Program-made: the position numbers and the translations under genes
NCBI RefSeq assembly: GCF_964340395.1
Contig: NC_135567.1
Span: 3,684,899 to 3,748,898, forward strand
DNA length: 64,000 nt
Direction of reading: 5' to 3'
Source of the DNA: Glandiceps talaboti
Lineage: Eukaryota; Hemichordata; Enteropneusta; Spengelidae
In this document: positions 47,076-57,838 of the stretch, one piece after another
Layout: every line of letters starts with the position of its first letter
How positions within the stretch are numbered: the stretch's first letter is position 1
Notes under the pieces: model-generated
Databases searched by the model: none
What the model saw: the letters and a program-made list of their open reading frames with translations, nothing else
What the model was told of the DNA's origin: nothing

Positions 47076-47815
47076 TATAGTGGCAATGGCATTGTAGGAC
47101 AACTGTTCAATTGATTCAATATTTGCATCCATTTTTTGAATGTTTATTTATTTGTCTATTAATCCCTCGTTATGTTTCAGTGATCATTTGGCTGTTGTCA
47201 TGGGTACGGTATAGTTGCTATGCACATTTACATACATTTTTGAATGTTTTTCAATTGTCTATTAATACATTATCTTTGCAATATACTGGATTGTTTGGTT
47301 GTTGCTTTGGGTGTGGTCCTGTTGCTAGGTACATTTACATACATTTGTTGAATGTTTATCCAAATGTCTATATATCACTTTTGTTATCTTTGCAATATGC
47401 ATGATCATTTGGCTGTTGCTATGGGCATGGTCTTGTTGCTAGGTTCATTTGCATACTTTTTTTAAAATGTTGTTCACTTGTCTAAAAATCCCTGTTGTCA
47501 TCTTTGTGAAATACACCACCGTTTGGCTGTTGCCATGGGTGTGGTCATGGTTGCTAAGGAGATTTGCATACATTCTTTGAATGCTTACTCATTTGCCTAC
47601 CTGATGATGTTGTTATTTGACCAAAACACACTGCCATTTGGTTGTTGCTATGTCATTGTTGCGAGGGCAAAAATGTTTTACAGAACATCTGCAGAATAAC
47701 AATGTTAAGAACATTCCCACCAAATTTCAGGCCAAGCTGCCCTGTAGTTTTGGATTTTAACTTTTTTGACCAAAGATCATGGTTTTGACCCAAAACTGGC
47801 TCTAAGTCGGCTAAA
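47076..47815 (+). mobile_element. Family A repeat with five internal units
   Basis: The head is at 47076-47100. Units begin at about 47182, 47289, 47403, 47517 and 47631, a spacing of 107-115 bp. Each has GTTGCTATGGG or a variant followed by GTGGT and GTTGCTAGG. The tail has TTTTACAGAACATCTGCAGA and CACCAAATTTCAGGCCAAG. It is the longest internal array among the copies here. Confidence 0.82.
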
Positions 47816-48005
47816 TTGCATCATATCCGAAAACAAATTGTTGCGCCTATGTAAGTAATAGTTCATTATCCATTTAATAAGTTTGAAAGAAATCTATCAA
47901 TGAATGTCCAAGATATGACTCTGGACACATGCACACACACATGCACAGATGGACGGACAAAGCCCATTCTATAAACCCCCATCCAAAACTACATCTGGTG
48001 GGGGC
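47816..48005 (+). repeat. Family C dispersed repeat joined to family A
   Basis: CGAAAACAAATTGTTGCGCC, GTCCAAGATATGACTCTGGA and CAGATGGACGGACAAAGCCC match the other family C copies. It is continuous with the family A tail, so C may be an alternative 3' module. Confidence 0.5.
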
Positions 48006-48121
48006 TGAAAAGTGACATCCTCTTCTAATACACCTTTACGGAAAGGTACCCAAATGTTACTCAAAATGAGGCTAAATGGGGCTGGACTATTATGTTGCGT
48101 TGGTAGCAGACATGTTCAGCA

Positions 48122-48294
48122 ATGGCGGCAGTGAATGTACCTGTGTTCTCTTGCTCTCAACAGTGTTGGTCTTACTCTGTCCGGGTTCTGATCTCGGCAA
48201 GAGAGATAAAAAACATTGAGGGTGCCAGAGCTTTCGTTTTGGCTGAAATGCAGAACGCTACCAGTATCTGGTACAAAAAAATTTTGGTTGATCG
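48122..48294 (+). CDS. Candidate first coding exon, unknown protein
   Basis: An ATG in good context (TCAGCAATGGCGGC) opens a 57-codon frame that ends at a donor (GATCG then GTAGGT). It reads MAAVNVPVFSCSQQCWSYSV, then RVLISAREIKNIEGARAFVL and AEMQNATSIWYKKILVD. The residue mix is protein-like, and codon use differs from the AT-rich surroundings. The next exon-like stretch on this strand is at 49061. The phase between the two does not fit directly, so they may not be neighbours in one transcript. I do not recognise a family. Confidence 0.42.
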
Positions 48295-48305
48295 GTAGGT
48301 TTGAT

Positions 48306-49060
48306 TTGTCACATTTTATTGTCTGCTGAGGTCTCTTACTTCATGCTTGTGTGACACGGTGCTAGTCTCACAATATAGTCTAGAGCTCAGCAAAAATATC
48401 GACCTGTTCACACGACATAGGGACGGATCATCTGTACAAGGCATCGGTAGAGCTAGCTTTGCCATCATTCTAGCATAAAACTAATATTGCATGAAATTAC
48501 TTTGAGTGTGTGGCCGGGTGGCCGGAAACAGTACATTATTTGTATGATGCTACATTGTTTTTAGAATGTATATAACTATAAGCAAACACAATGGTTCGTA
48601 CAGGTCAAGCAGTGGCTGATGTTGTGCTATATATTAAAGAACAGTATTGTGTAATAACATTTCTTGATGATTTCTGACTCCTGTACGTGCTACAATTGTT
48701 GTACATTATTACATTGTGTAGAAATGGATTTCTTGTCATCAGCTGATATCCATAAAAAAGTGTTGTCTGTGAAAACGCAAATATATATATGTAAATGTAG
48801 CACTATCAAACTTTAAACAGATGAAAAGTGTATTATATGTGTAATGTAAATACAGTGCTGATGAACAGATGGATGTATTCATGTCTGTTTGTCCTTGAGG
48901 TGTTCTGGGTGACTGTCAGTACTATTTAAAGATTTTTTGATAAATCATCTAAAACAATTATCTTCTAAAACCAATGTTTTTGAAAAATATTTAATATCTT
49001 GTACATTCTTCATGTCCTTCAAGGGTAAATAATTATACGGAGTAACTAAAAGTCAAAGTG
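48306..49060. other. No gene seen; possible intron
   Basis: AT-rich sequence between two exon-like stretches. Confidence 0.35.
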
Positions 49061-49276
49061 TTTGACCCAGATGTGAATAAATCATATTATACCATTAAAA
49101 AATTAAAAGTACTGAAGTCATCAACATCGTTCAAGCTCCCTGAAAGATATCAACTTCTGTCCAAGACACCATCAGATAACAAATTTACCAGAGAGTTGAT
49201 AAAGTTGCCATTCCTGACATCTTGAGATATAGATGATGCTTTAGAACTGTACCGCAAATTCTCAAATAAAATTGAG
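49061..49276 (+). pseudogene. Exon-like stretch with one stop, unknown protein
   Basis: The frame reads FDPDVNKSYYTIKKLKVLKS, then STSFKLPERYQLLSKTPSDN and KFTRELIKLPFLTS. A TGA follows, then DIDDALELYRKFSNKIE and a donor-like GAG/GTGAGC. The amino-acid mix is strongly protein-like for 72 codons apart from that stop. It could be a decayed exon of the same gene as 48122-48294 or part of an unknown transposon protein. Confidence 0.4.
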
Positions 49277-50407
49277 GTGAGCAGCCACATTATGTAAAGT
49301 AGACATTATTTTTTTCTTGTCAATGTCATGATATATTATTAATCTTGAATTATGGGTAATAATTAAACTTCACAGATCTATGACATGTCCCTCATTTTGG
49401 AAAATATGTTGTTGTTTGTTTGTTTGTTAAGTACCAACAGTATATACTAGGCCACATACAATATGTCACTTGTTTGTGTAGTGTACATAATTATAGTACA
49501 AATTAAATGTACATGTGAATATAATGTTTGGCTATTTTCCTTGATTAAGGAAGACAGGACTGAGTAGTCCTTTGACACTTCACATTTTAATTCAGTACAA
49601 GCAATAATACACCTTGTACTTGGATACTTATCCTTAAATACTATAGGCATGTTCTTATCAACTAAGTCTCTACTAGGCCAGATAGGAAGTTCAGAAAATT
49701 GTAAATAAATGAAAACTGATGCCATAACACATCTGGACACTTGTCTGCTTGATTTGTATAACAAGCTGCAGCACAATACCACTTTCCCATGCTTGTATAT
49801 AATTCACTATCGATAAGTTTGTAAACGATACACTGGTTGCTAATGTAAACAAAACAAATTGTGTTCAAATGGTGGCACGTCTCTGAACTTTACCCCCTTT
49901 AGCCTCGTTCTGATTAACATCTGGGTACCTTTCCATAGAGGTGTATTCCCCTGACCCTCCCCCTTGTAATTACTGAAGGCTTCCTAATTTAACTTGCATC
50001 ATAATTTGGTTTGACTCCATAATTTTCATTCTATTAGTTTTGCTTTTTAAAACTATATACAATGGAGTCTAGTTATACTGAAACAGAGTATTCTGGTTTG
50101 AAAAAAATCCTATTCACATCTCACTGTCAGTCACAACAAAATTCCTACCAACATTACTACCTGAGGTACATTTCTTTCTATCAGATATTGATATTGAATT
50201 TCATCATAACAGGAGGCATACATGATGGATGTGACTTATTTCAAAAGTAAGAGGTAACAATTTAATGCAGCTTATTCCTCATTTGTTTTGGAGAACCCCC
50301 CCCCCCTCCGTCTAGTTTAGTATTTTTTCAGAGACTCTTCCGATTCCTCAGACCTCCCCAGGTCATAATGACTCCTCCCTAATAAAGTATAGTGAAAAGA
50401 CTATCAT
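49277..50407. other. No gene seen
   Basis: No supported gene. There is a C-run at about 50297-50305. Confidence 0.4.
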
Positions 50408-50705
50408 TCATTTTCACTCATGAATAGTTAAATTAGTTTACTCAGAAAACATAGTGGTCCTTCGAACAAGACTTATAAAGTTATGTATATTGATCAGAAC
50501 TTTAACCTGGTGTATCTCTGAAATCAAATGTCATGCAGGTTATGTACAATCATGAAATGGTTCCCTAGCAACCAAACTTTATGGAAATGGTTGTATTTTC
50601 TGGAGTTGTGTCCCCCTTTAATGATAAATTGGCAGTACACCCCTTAGCCATATGTATGTATAAAATGTACACCATGTGTATTCATAAGTAATGTCCCCAT
50701 CAAAT
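50408..50705 (+). repeat. Left arm of a large inverted repeat
   Basis: It shares landmarks in reverse complement with 52190-52477: ATTCATTTTCACTCATGAATAG, CAT.AAATGGTTCCCTAGCAACC, GGAGTTGTGTCCCC and GTACACCATGTGTATTCA (each read in parts). The arms are about 290 bp, with roughly 1.5 kb between them. Confidence 0.75.
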
Positions 50706-50790
50706 ACTAAGGTGATCGGTCAGACAGCCACACACACACACATTTCACCATACCTATAGCCCTACTGAACCTAGTTCAGTTGTGCTAAAA
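50706..50790 (+). repeat. Family A right-end module, short
   Basis: CAGACAGCCACACACACACA is followed by CATACCTATAGCCCTACTGA and TTCAGTTGTGCTAAAA. This is the same terminus as at 28.9 and 63.6 kb. Confidence 0.65.
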
Positions 50791-52189
50791 ATGGTGACTC
50801 TCACATACCGGGTAATCTGACGTTTGTGCATAAGTACATCCAGTAATGGTTGACAGCAAGTCACATGCAGGTCTCCCATGTGTGTATTTCCCATCAGACT
50901 CAAATGCCAAAATGCACATGTACATGGAGAGAGTTTATCACAAAGTGCAACATGGGAAAACAAGTCTAAACAATTAGTTAAGAAATGTTATTAAGTCAGT
51001 GAATTGTGACCAAACTATGACCCACCTACACATCTTACACATATTCTCAGATAGAATTTAACTTTGACAAAGATTCCTTTAACTTCCACAAGGGTGATTG
51101 ACTGTACTTGTCAAATACACTAAATGATTGATCATACTACAACATTGAACAATTCACTGCATGTACAAGTTTCACAGCTGATTACTTCTGGTTTATATAA
51201 ACATTCCTGACAAAACCTCTTCCAAATTACATGGTTTAGCATTAGGTGTGAACAAACTATATGAAGGGTTAACTCAATATTTATCATGGAGCATTTCTCG
51301 TAGCACTTTATGTTTTCTATAATACGGGCATGACCATTTTGATACGGAGGGTATAAGTGACTATGATATTGATGGGGATGGTACAAGTGACCATTTTGAT
51401 GGGGAGGGTACAGAATGCTGACATTACACTATGACAAGGATTGCTTTCTATTTAATGTCTACTATTCCTCATTGCACAGATGCATAAATGTGGATATCAA
51501 AAAGATGGTCAATTTGATGAGGGGAGGGGGGGGGTTAATATTAGCAATGTGAAGCTCCGAGGACTGTGAGAGAGTCTATGTCATTGGCTGTTGCAAGTGC
51601 TCCATGTACATTCATGGAATGTGATAAACTCGTAAATTAAAATTGGACACTGACATAAATGTCAACAATGGTCAACCCTTTTCATAGATACAAGATTTCA
51701 AACATTATTTGTGTTTTCTGCATAAAGCTTATGGAATGTTCTAAATTATTTTCATCTGATTTGATATTTGTACAGGATAAAATCATTACTTATGCAAATT
51801 AGCATTAATCATGCAAGCCACTCCCACCAAAAGCTATTCAGCTCTAAGTTGCAACCTGAAAAATGCAACACAGTAAATTGCAAAACATTTGCTTCACTAC
51901 CTTTTGAGATATCAGTGGAACAAAATTTCTGCACATACACACAGACATACAGCAAGACAGTTGCATGATATCAGCTCCCATACGGGAGCTAAAAACAACT
52001 TGTCCATTCCATTACCACCATGGCAATTTAAAATGCTCCACCCAAGAAATGGCATGGGGATACACACATACCTACACAAGTGTATTATTTCACAGAAGTG
52101 AGATAATTATGGCCATTTGCCTTTAAATCATTCCTACCAATATTTTGGGGAGAACCAGATGAAATGGATATTGAACTCACATACATTTC
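50791..52189. other. Spacer of the inverted repeat; no gene seen
   Basis: No coding signal. TCAGCTCCCATACGGGAGCT at 51970 is a short palindromic repeat end. The frames at 51768 and 51889 have no motif. Confidence 0.4.
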
Positions 52190-52477
52190 AATTCTTGTCA
52201 CTGAATACACATGGTGTACATTTTGTACATGGCTAAGGTGTATTCTGGCAATTCACATTAAAGGGGAACACAACTCCAGAAAATACAAACATTTCCATAA
52301 AGTTTGGTTGCTAGGGAACCATTTCACGATTTTGTATCACCTGCATGACATGTAATTTCAGAAATACACCAAGTTTAAGTTCTGATCTATAAACATAATT
52401 TTAATGTTTTTTCTATGGACCACTATATCTTCTGAGTAAACTAATTTAACTATTCATGAGTGAAAATGAATGAAAAC
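52190..52477 (-). repeat. Right arm of the large inverted repeat
   Basis: Reverse-complement partner of 50408-50705, with ACACATGGTGTACATTTTGT, GGGGAACACAACTCC and GGTTGCTAGGGAACCATTTC. Similarity stops at the start of AATGAATGAAAACAG. It may be two opposed copies of one dispersed repeat rather than true terminal repeats. Confidence 0.75.
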
Positions 52478-53550
52478 AGAGAGTGATTTAGAGAGTCAAA
52501 TTCCTCCCCAAAATCGGCAAAAACCCAATAAAATCTACTCCCTCTCTACCTAAATATTTCTGTAATGAGTTATACGGCAAACATGTGAACCATGGAAAAT
52601 GTTTTCTTAAAACCAGCCTGGCATTCTGTTTTTGACTCGATTCAACCCAGAGTTTGCCTTTCATTCAATCCAGTATTAAATAATTTACTGAAGTTACTTA
52701 ATAGTCTGATACCTCTATATAGTTATTGACATTTTTGTATCACCTGACTTGTGAAAGGGGACTATCATTCCCTAACCCCCCCCCCCTTCATAGTTTCATA
52801 TAATAAATGTTCAAATTAAGTGGTACATCATGAATAATACCTATAGTTCAGAAGTGTGTATTCCAACAATGTGTGTAAGACCCAAAATCTATGGTCTTAC
52901 CCAAAATCTATGGTCTTGCCCAAATGGGAGGTATTCAGTTTAATTCTGGTTAACTCAATACTTTCATTAACGTGTTAATTATGATGGTACATGTATATAT
53001 TCAAACTGTGTCATAAATTGAAATATGAAAACAAATACAAATATTTAATATGCATCTTGGTGAGAAATTATCAGTACTACATTGTTGATGTGTAACTGTT
53101 ATTATATGTGTAATAATACGCCTCCTGCTCTCCGTTATACCAGAAAAATTACCTCTCGCAGCAAGATATGGAACGGTATTTGGCAAATAACATATACATA
53201 TATGTGTAATAATACGCAGACAGTATGCAGATGAAAGTATCCAAATTACAATTGCAAAAATGAGTATCTTGTGTTGACCTTTGACCTAATTATCATCAGT
53301 GTGTGAACTTAAGGGAAAATGACTACTGGTCATAAGGACCGACATGTAGCAAATACTGCTGGTCCTTAAGGAAAACTGCTGGTCCATACTCAATGCAGTT
53401 CACGTTCATGACCTGTATCTACACCCCCCCCCCCCCATTTACAGATTAAATGATTTTGAACTTTAATATGATACAACATATCTTTAGATATAAAAGTAAA
53501 AGAGAGTACAACGAATTGTTCACTATCCACTATTATTTCATAAAATTTCC
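52478..53550. other. No gene seen; small repeats
   Basis: A 20-bp tandem copy of CCCAAAATCTATGGTCTTRC lies at about 52882-52920, and poly-C runs near 52780 and 53427. GGTCATAAGGACCGACATGT near 53329 recurs as GGTCATAAGGACCGATACGT near 55099, part of a dispersed repeat. Confidence 0.4.
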
Positions 53551-53615
53551 ACTCACAGAGTCAAAAAATAACTTGGGAGTAAATTTTGGATTCACAACCA
53601 AGTACTTTTTGACTC
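53551..53615. repeat. Hairpin with about 24-bp arms
   Basis: CTCACAGAGTCAAAAAATAA and CTTGG pair with CCAAG and TACTTTTTGACTCTGTGAG across a loop of about 15-18 bp. Probably a fold-back element. Confidence 0.75.
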
Positions 53616-53694
53616 TGTGAGTAGAGGTTTTCATTTGTAACTATGAACCCAGAGACTATGAATATTCATTCTCGCATGATCTGTTCCTATAGAC

Positions 53695-53945
53695 TATAGT
53701 GGTCTGAGACTGAATGCATTCATTCCACCATAGAAATACATATCGATAGATTGTAGATAATATTGGTGAATGAATCAATAAATCTATATTATCTGCAATC
53801 TCTAAGAGATCACAGTCCTCTCCTTCCTCTCTGTACGATTCACTAAATTCTGAATCACATAATCCAAAGTCAGATTCATCGTATATGGCAACAGCTGATG
53901 TAGCTTTCCAACTCTTAGCGATCGTAGACCCACAAATTCATCATA
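53695..53945 (-). CDS. Candidate exon, acidic, unknown protein
   Basis: Just after an in-frame TGA, the minus strand is open for about 83 codons. It reads ICGSTIAKSWKATSAVAIYD, then ESDFGLCDSEFSESYREEGE and DCDLLEIADNIDLL. The cluster of Glu/Asp/Ser is unlike the AT-rich background. No splice sites were fixed and no family recognised. The plus strand is also open over part of it, so either strand or neither may be coding. Confidence 0.25.
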
Positions 53946-55512
53946 GCAGAAGGTTTTGTCGCATAACTATCCCTCTTGAAAACTGTGTATTTGCTTTATT
54001 TCAATTTCTATCCACACAGTGACACGGAGTGGTTTCGTCTTCCTTCAGTCTTTACAAATATGTACAGAAGGGCCACCCCCACCCCTCATAAAGCCCTACC
54101 CGTATACCCTACCGTGGTGTATTGAGTATCGTCACTGGTTGTTTGTGTAAGAAATCTGACCATGATGAAGAGAAATATCAGGGCTAAACATGTCTTACAG
54201 TGCAGAACGAGTTTTCTTTTACGTGGGAACGTGATATGGTAACTGTACTGTAATTTGTCATCCACTATGAACCCGTGTTTGGCATGATGCAGTAATTTTC
54301 CGGATACAACAATGGCAACAAAAATGCAATATTTCTAAGTTTTTACGTTGATTACAACATGACAGGACGTACATCATCATATGCATCAAATTGAAAGCAA
54401 TCAGACTACGCATTTTTTACTGTTTTTGCAAAAAAACCCACTACCGTACTGAAGATATTTTACGAAGTGTACCTGCCTTCTTTATTAGTTAAAACGCCAT
54501 TTTCAGAGTAGTTTATATGTTTTCCGTCAGTTTGTTTTGATCATGGCCACACACATGGGGAAATCCGGTAAATTGATCGGGAAACCTGCTAACATTTACC
54601 GGCTTTAATACCAGGCAGCTTTAAAAAAAACAGTGTCTATTTCGTCTTCTTCTTCGGAAGCTCATTAAATATCGCCACATACTTTATAAATACAACATGG
54701 AACTGTCTCAAGCACGTTAAAAGTTTCATACACTTCGAACAGTAAACTTTACAACAATGATTAAATGATTACGATATCATGGCGGAAAAAGACGCATGTG
54801 CTGAATGCGTAAAATGAGTCTGAATGTCTTAGACGTTCTGATTAGACAAGACAAAAATAATTAGAGAAATTCAGCCAACCATGTGTTTGCTAACATAATT
54901 TCATACAGTAAATGCTGTATGCTACGTCATATGTAGACATGATATCAACATTGACAACAACACAGAACGAGCTAGCTCTGTGTCGCGTGACTTGAACGAG
55001 ATGTCGAGAGTAAAATAGGTAACACAAGATCAGATTCATGTAGGTGAAATTGGATATATCTTTGAATAAATGTTATTATTTACTCCAAATTTCAATCGGT
55101 CATAAGGACCGATACGTTGTTGTAATTCTGAAAAACTGTCGGTCCGAACGGAAATCTGTTGGTCTCTGGCCGAAGGACCGGCGTTAATTTCGCACGCTGA
55201 TTATCATGTCTTATTATGTTCAGAGCTTCTCTGTTTATGTTCAAAACTTTCGCGCAAATATTTTTCGGATGAATGATAGTCAATAAACTATTCTGCGACA
55301 CATGATTTTTACTTCTTCCAATTGAATTGGTCAGTTCAGGATTTTATGATATGTACAAATTTCAACAAAATAATTATATCTAATGAGTACTATTAGAATG
55401 GATAAATTAATACTGAATATTACAATGTACTTGTTTACTGAAATTGTGTGTCATCTTGACCATGAATCATACTAATGTCTAATTTCTAGACATCACAGAA
55501 TGGATTTATTAT
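53946..55512. other. No gene seen
   Basis: No supported gene. The minus-strand frame at 55092-55301 ends in a segment related to the dispersed repeat near 53330. Confidence 0.35.
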
Positions 55513-55526
55513 TGAGAAGAGTTTAG

Positions 55527-55557
<31 letters not shown>

Positions 55558-55680
55558 TCAGTAAAACAACAAGATCGACAGTACAGATATACAAATAAAA
55601 ACTGGTACAAATTGTCGAATTACTTGGATAACCCACAAAGTCAAAGACTTGTTTCCACTGGGGTCCATAAGAGAGCCGTC
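55513..55680 (-). mobile_element. LINE 3' end with (AAACT)n tail
   Basis: On the minus strand GGACCCCAGTGGAAACAAGT leads through an AT-rich 3' untranslated stretch to GTTTTACTGAAATAAACTAA. It ends in seven or so AAACT pentamers (55516-55552). This is the usual layout of a 5'-truncated LINE 3' end with an AATAAA-like signal. No coding part remains. Confidence 0.55.
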
Positions 55681-55886
55681 ATTATTTAAGGCCGGGGGAT
55701 GGGGGGGGGGGTGTCGTATGATTTGGAAAATCCAAAACTTTAGTCCCCCCCCCCCCTCAGTGTCTATGTTTACTTCAATTCAATGATAACAGCACCTGTA
55801 ACTTTTTTTTAGCTGATCAGATTTTAGCAGGTGGCATCAGACAGTAGTAATTACAATTATAATGAAGCCTTCCAATGCTGCCATAA

Positions 55887-56268
55887 ATGTCTTATCAATG
55901 TCTAGGACATATAAAGAAGTCAAAGCACTCTCATATCAACAGTTTCTTCAATGTTGTAAAAAAAGCAATGTCAGTACTAAAAGTGTGGGAAGAGATTGGA
56001 GAAATGCTTTTATGTAATGGGATTAGAATATCAGCTATTAGTAATTCAAGTGAGCAGTGGAAAAAGCCTAAAGTAGAAGATCAGAGATGCCTTGGAATTT
56101 TTTTATGTAATGGGATTGGAAAAGCAACTATTGGTAATTCAAGTGAGCAATGGAAAAAGCCTAAAGGAGAAAATCACTGCTTAGACAAAGCAGAGATAGA
56201 TAAATTTGAACGGTTGACTCCAGCATATGTAAATACACTGGATGGATGGACAAAAACATTAAGGATAT

Positions 56269-56275
<7 letters not shown>
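55887..56275 (+). CDS. Open stretch with 31-codon in-frame duplication, unknown
   Basis: The frame is open from 55887 through the start of the (GT)n run. It contains two copies of a 93-bp (31-codon) direct repeat, LLCNGIRISAISNSSEQWKK then FLCNGIGKATIGNSSEQWKK, offset 56011/56104. After the repeat comes LDKAEIDKFERLTPAYVNTL and DGWTKTLR, which look protein-like. The frame then runs into the microsatellite, which is not coding. It may be a decayed exon upstream of the SWIM/YqaJ copy at 57839, but nothing proves the link. Confidence 0.3.

Positions 56276-56336
<61 letters not shown>
56272..56336 (+). repeat. (GT)n microsatellite
   Basis: About 31 GT dinucleotides. Confidence 0.97.
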
Positions 56337-56339
<3 letters not shown>

Positions 56340-56340
56340 T

Positions 56341-57018
56341 TGGATGGATGGGAAACATAATAAAACCTCTGAATATATGAATGTATAGAATATGAAGCTA
56401 AAGTTGTATATAATTTTCTCAAAACTACAAATGAATCACACACCAACAAAAAAAAGACTACTAACTTTAAGTTTTTGAACAACATATTAAATTTCCAGAC
56501 GTCAATGTAAATCATTAGTGACAGAATTGAAGTGGAGCAAAACTGAAGGCAATAAAAGTTTCTGGAGAGTCTTTATATAGTTTGATATCACCTACCAAAT
56601 TTTGGGTTTTCAGAGAAACAGCAAGTTTGAGGTTTGCTATTTGAATGGCTTCTTTTCTTACGAGTCACAGCATGGGTATCTAGCATATTTAAATATTCAG
56701 TAAATGCACATTGAACATTCTTGACCATTGAAATGAAGGAAACAGAAACTTATTTCAAAAATGAATTTAATGAATATTTAAATCTGCTGCGTACCAATAA
56801 GCAAATGCCCAATAAAAAATGAAACCCTGCAAAAGCAAAGCCTCACTTTCTGTTTCACTGAAATTATGCATTATATAGGTTGTGTAAAACCAAATTATCA
56901 TTCTCCAGAATATTTAACGAATGTAAATACCTGTATTTTTTTTAGTTGTGTCCCCTCTTTAGCTGATGACGTTTTGTTGATTTATGATCATAATGTGTAT
57001 TAGATTAGATATTATGTT
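56341..57018. other. No gene seen
   Basis: No supported gene. TAGTTGTGTCCCCTCTTTAG near 56944 resembles the inner part of the inverted repeat arms at 50.6 kb. Confidence 0.4.
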
Positions 57019-57605
57019 TAGCACAACTGAACTTAGGTATGTCTATCTGGCTGTGTGTGTGTGTAAACAACTTAAAGTCAAAAACCGCTGGACTGATTAC
57101 CATATTTGGTGGGTGTATTACCATGGGTGTCTAGTTGGGAAATTGTTCAAATCAAAATGATGTTACCACCGCTGTATGATTTTGGTCAAAAAACTTATAT
57201 CTCAAAAAGTATTTGGTCAGTGAGACTGACACTTGGTGAGATGTTTCTAGAAGTGGTATTCTGCAGATTTCCTTAAAAATATTGTGATACAATTGACCCT
57301 AGAAACCATGACCACGCCCTTAGTAACAGCCAAATGGCAGTATATGTTGGTCAAATAACAACATCATCTTTAGTCAAATAACAACATCATTTGGTAAGCA
57401 AGTGTGTAAGCATCCGAAAAATGTATGCAAATATGTCTAACAATATGACCATGCCCATGGTAACAGCCAAATGATTGCCTATATTGCAAAGATAACAACA
57501 GGGTTGGATAGGCAACTTGATGATCATTCAGCATATAAACAACTATACCTAGTATGTATCAGTGTGTGGATAACATTTGTAAAAAAAAACTGTACAGTTG
57601 TGCTA
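57019..57605 (-). mobile_element. Family A repeat, complete copy with 11-bp terminal inverted repeats
   Basis: The 587-bp element starts TAGCACAACTG (57019-57029) and ends CAGTTGTGCTA (57595-57605), a perfect 11-bp inverted pair. Read on the minus strand, the order is as follows: the CTGTACAG head, units with GGCTGTTACCATGGGCATGG, the CTGCAGAATACCAC and TTTCTAGAAACATC tail, then CCAGCGGTTTTTGACTTTAA, a short (CA)n and the GTTCAGTTGTGCTA end. No coding capacity. Sequence just outside the head (TGCCAATGGCATTG) is also shared among copies, so the true boundary there may lie some 15 bp further out. Confidence 0.82.
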
Positions 57606-57838
57606 CAATGCCATTGGCACTATTGTTATGTATGTGATTTATATTAATGAGATCCTGTATTGCCTACTGTAATTGCTACAATCCTAAAGCTATTAGACTA
57701 CATTGACTACTTACTAAAATAATTTCAAATTATGCACATATACCATGTAAGACCTAATACAATGTCAGTAAGTCATTTACTAAATTTGGTTATGATAGAA
57801 AACTGATTCCTCAATAACATGTTATATCTTTTTTGCAG

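Noticed and set aside
55092-55301. 69-residue minus-strand frame
   Set aside because: Its end coincides with a dispersed repeat also present near 53330; no independent evidence of a gene.
56161-56515. Thr-His repeat protein on the minus strand
   Set aside because: Translation of the GT microsatellite.
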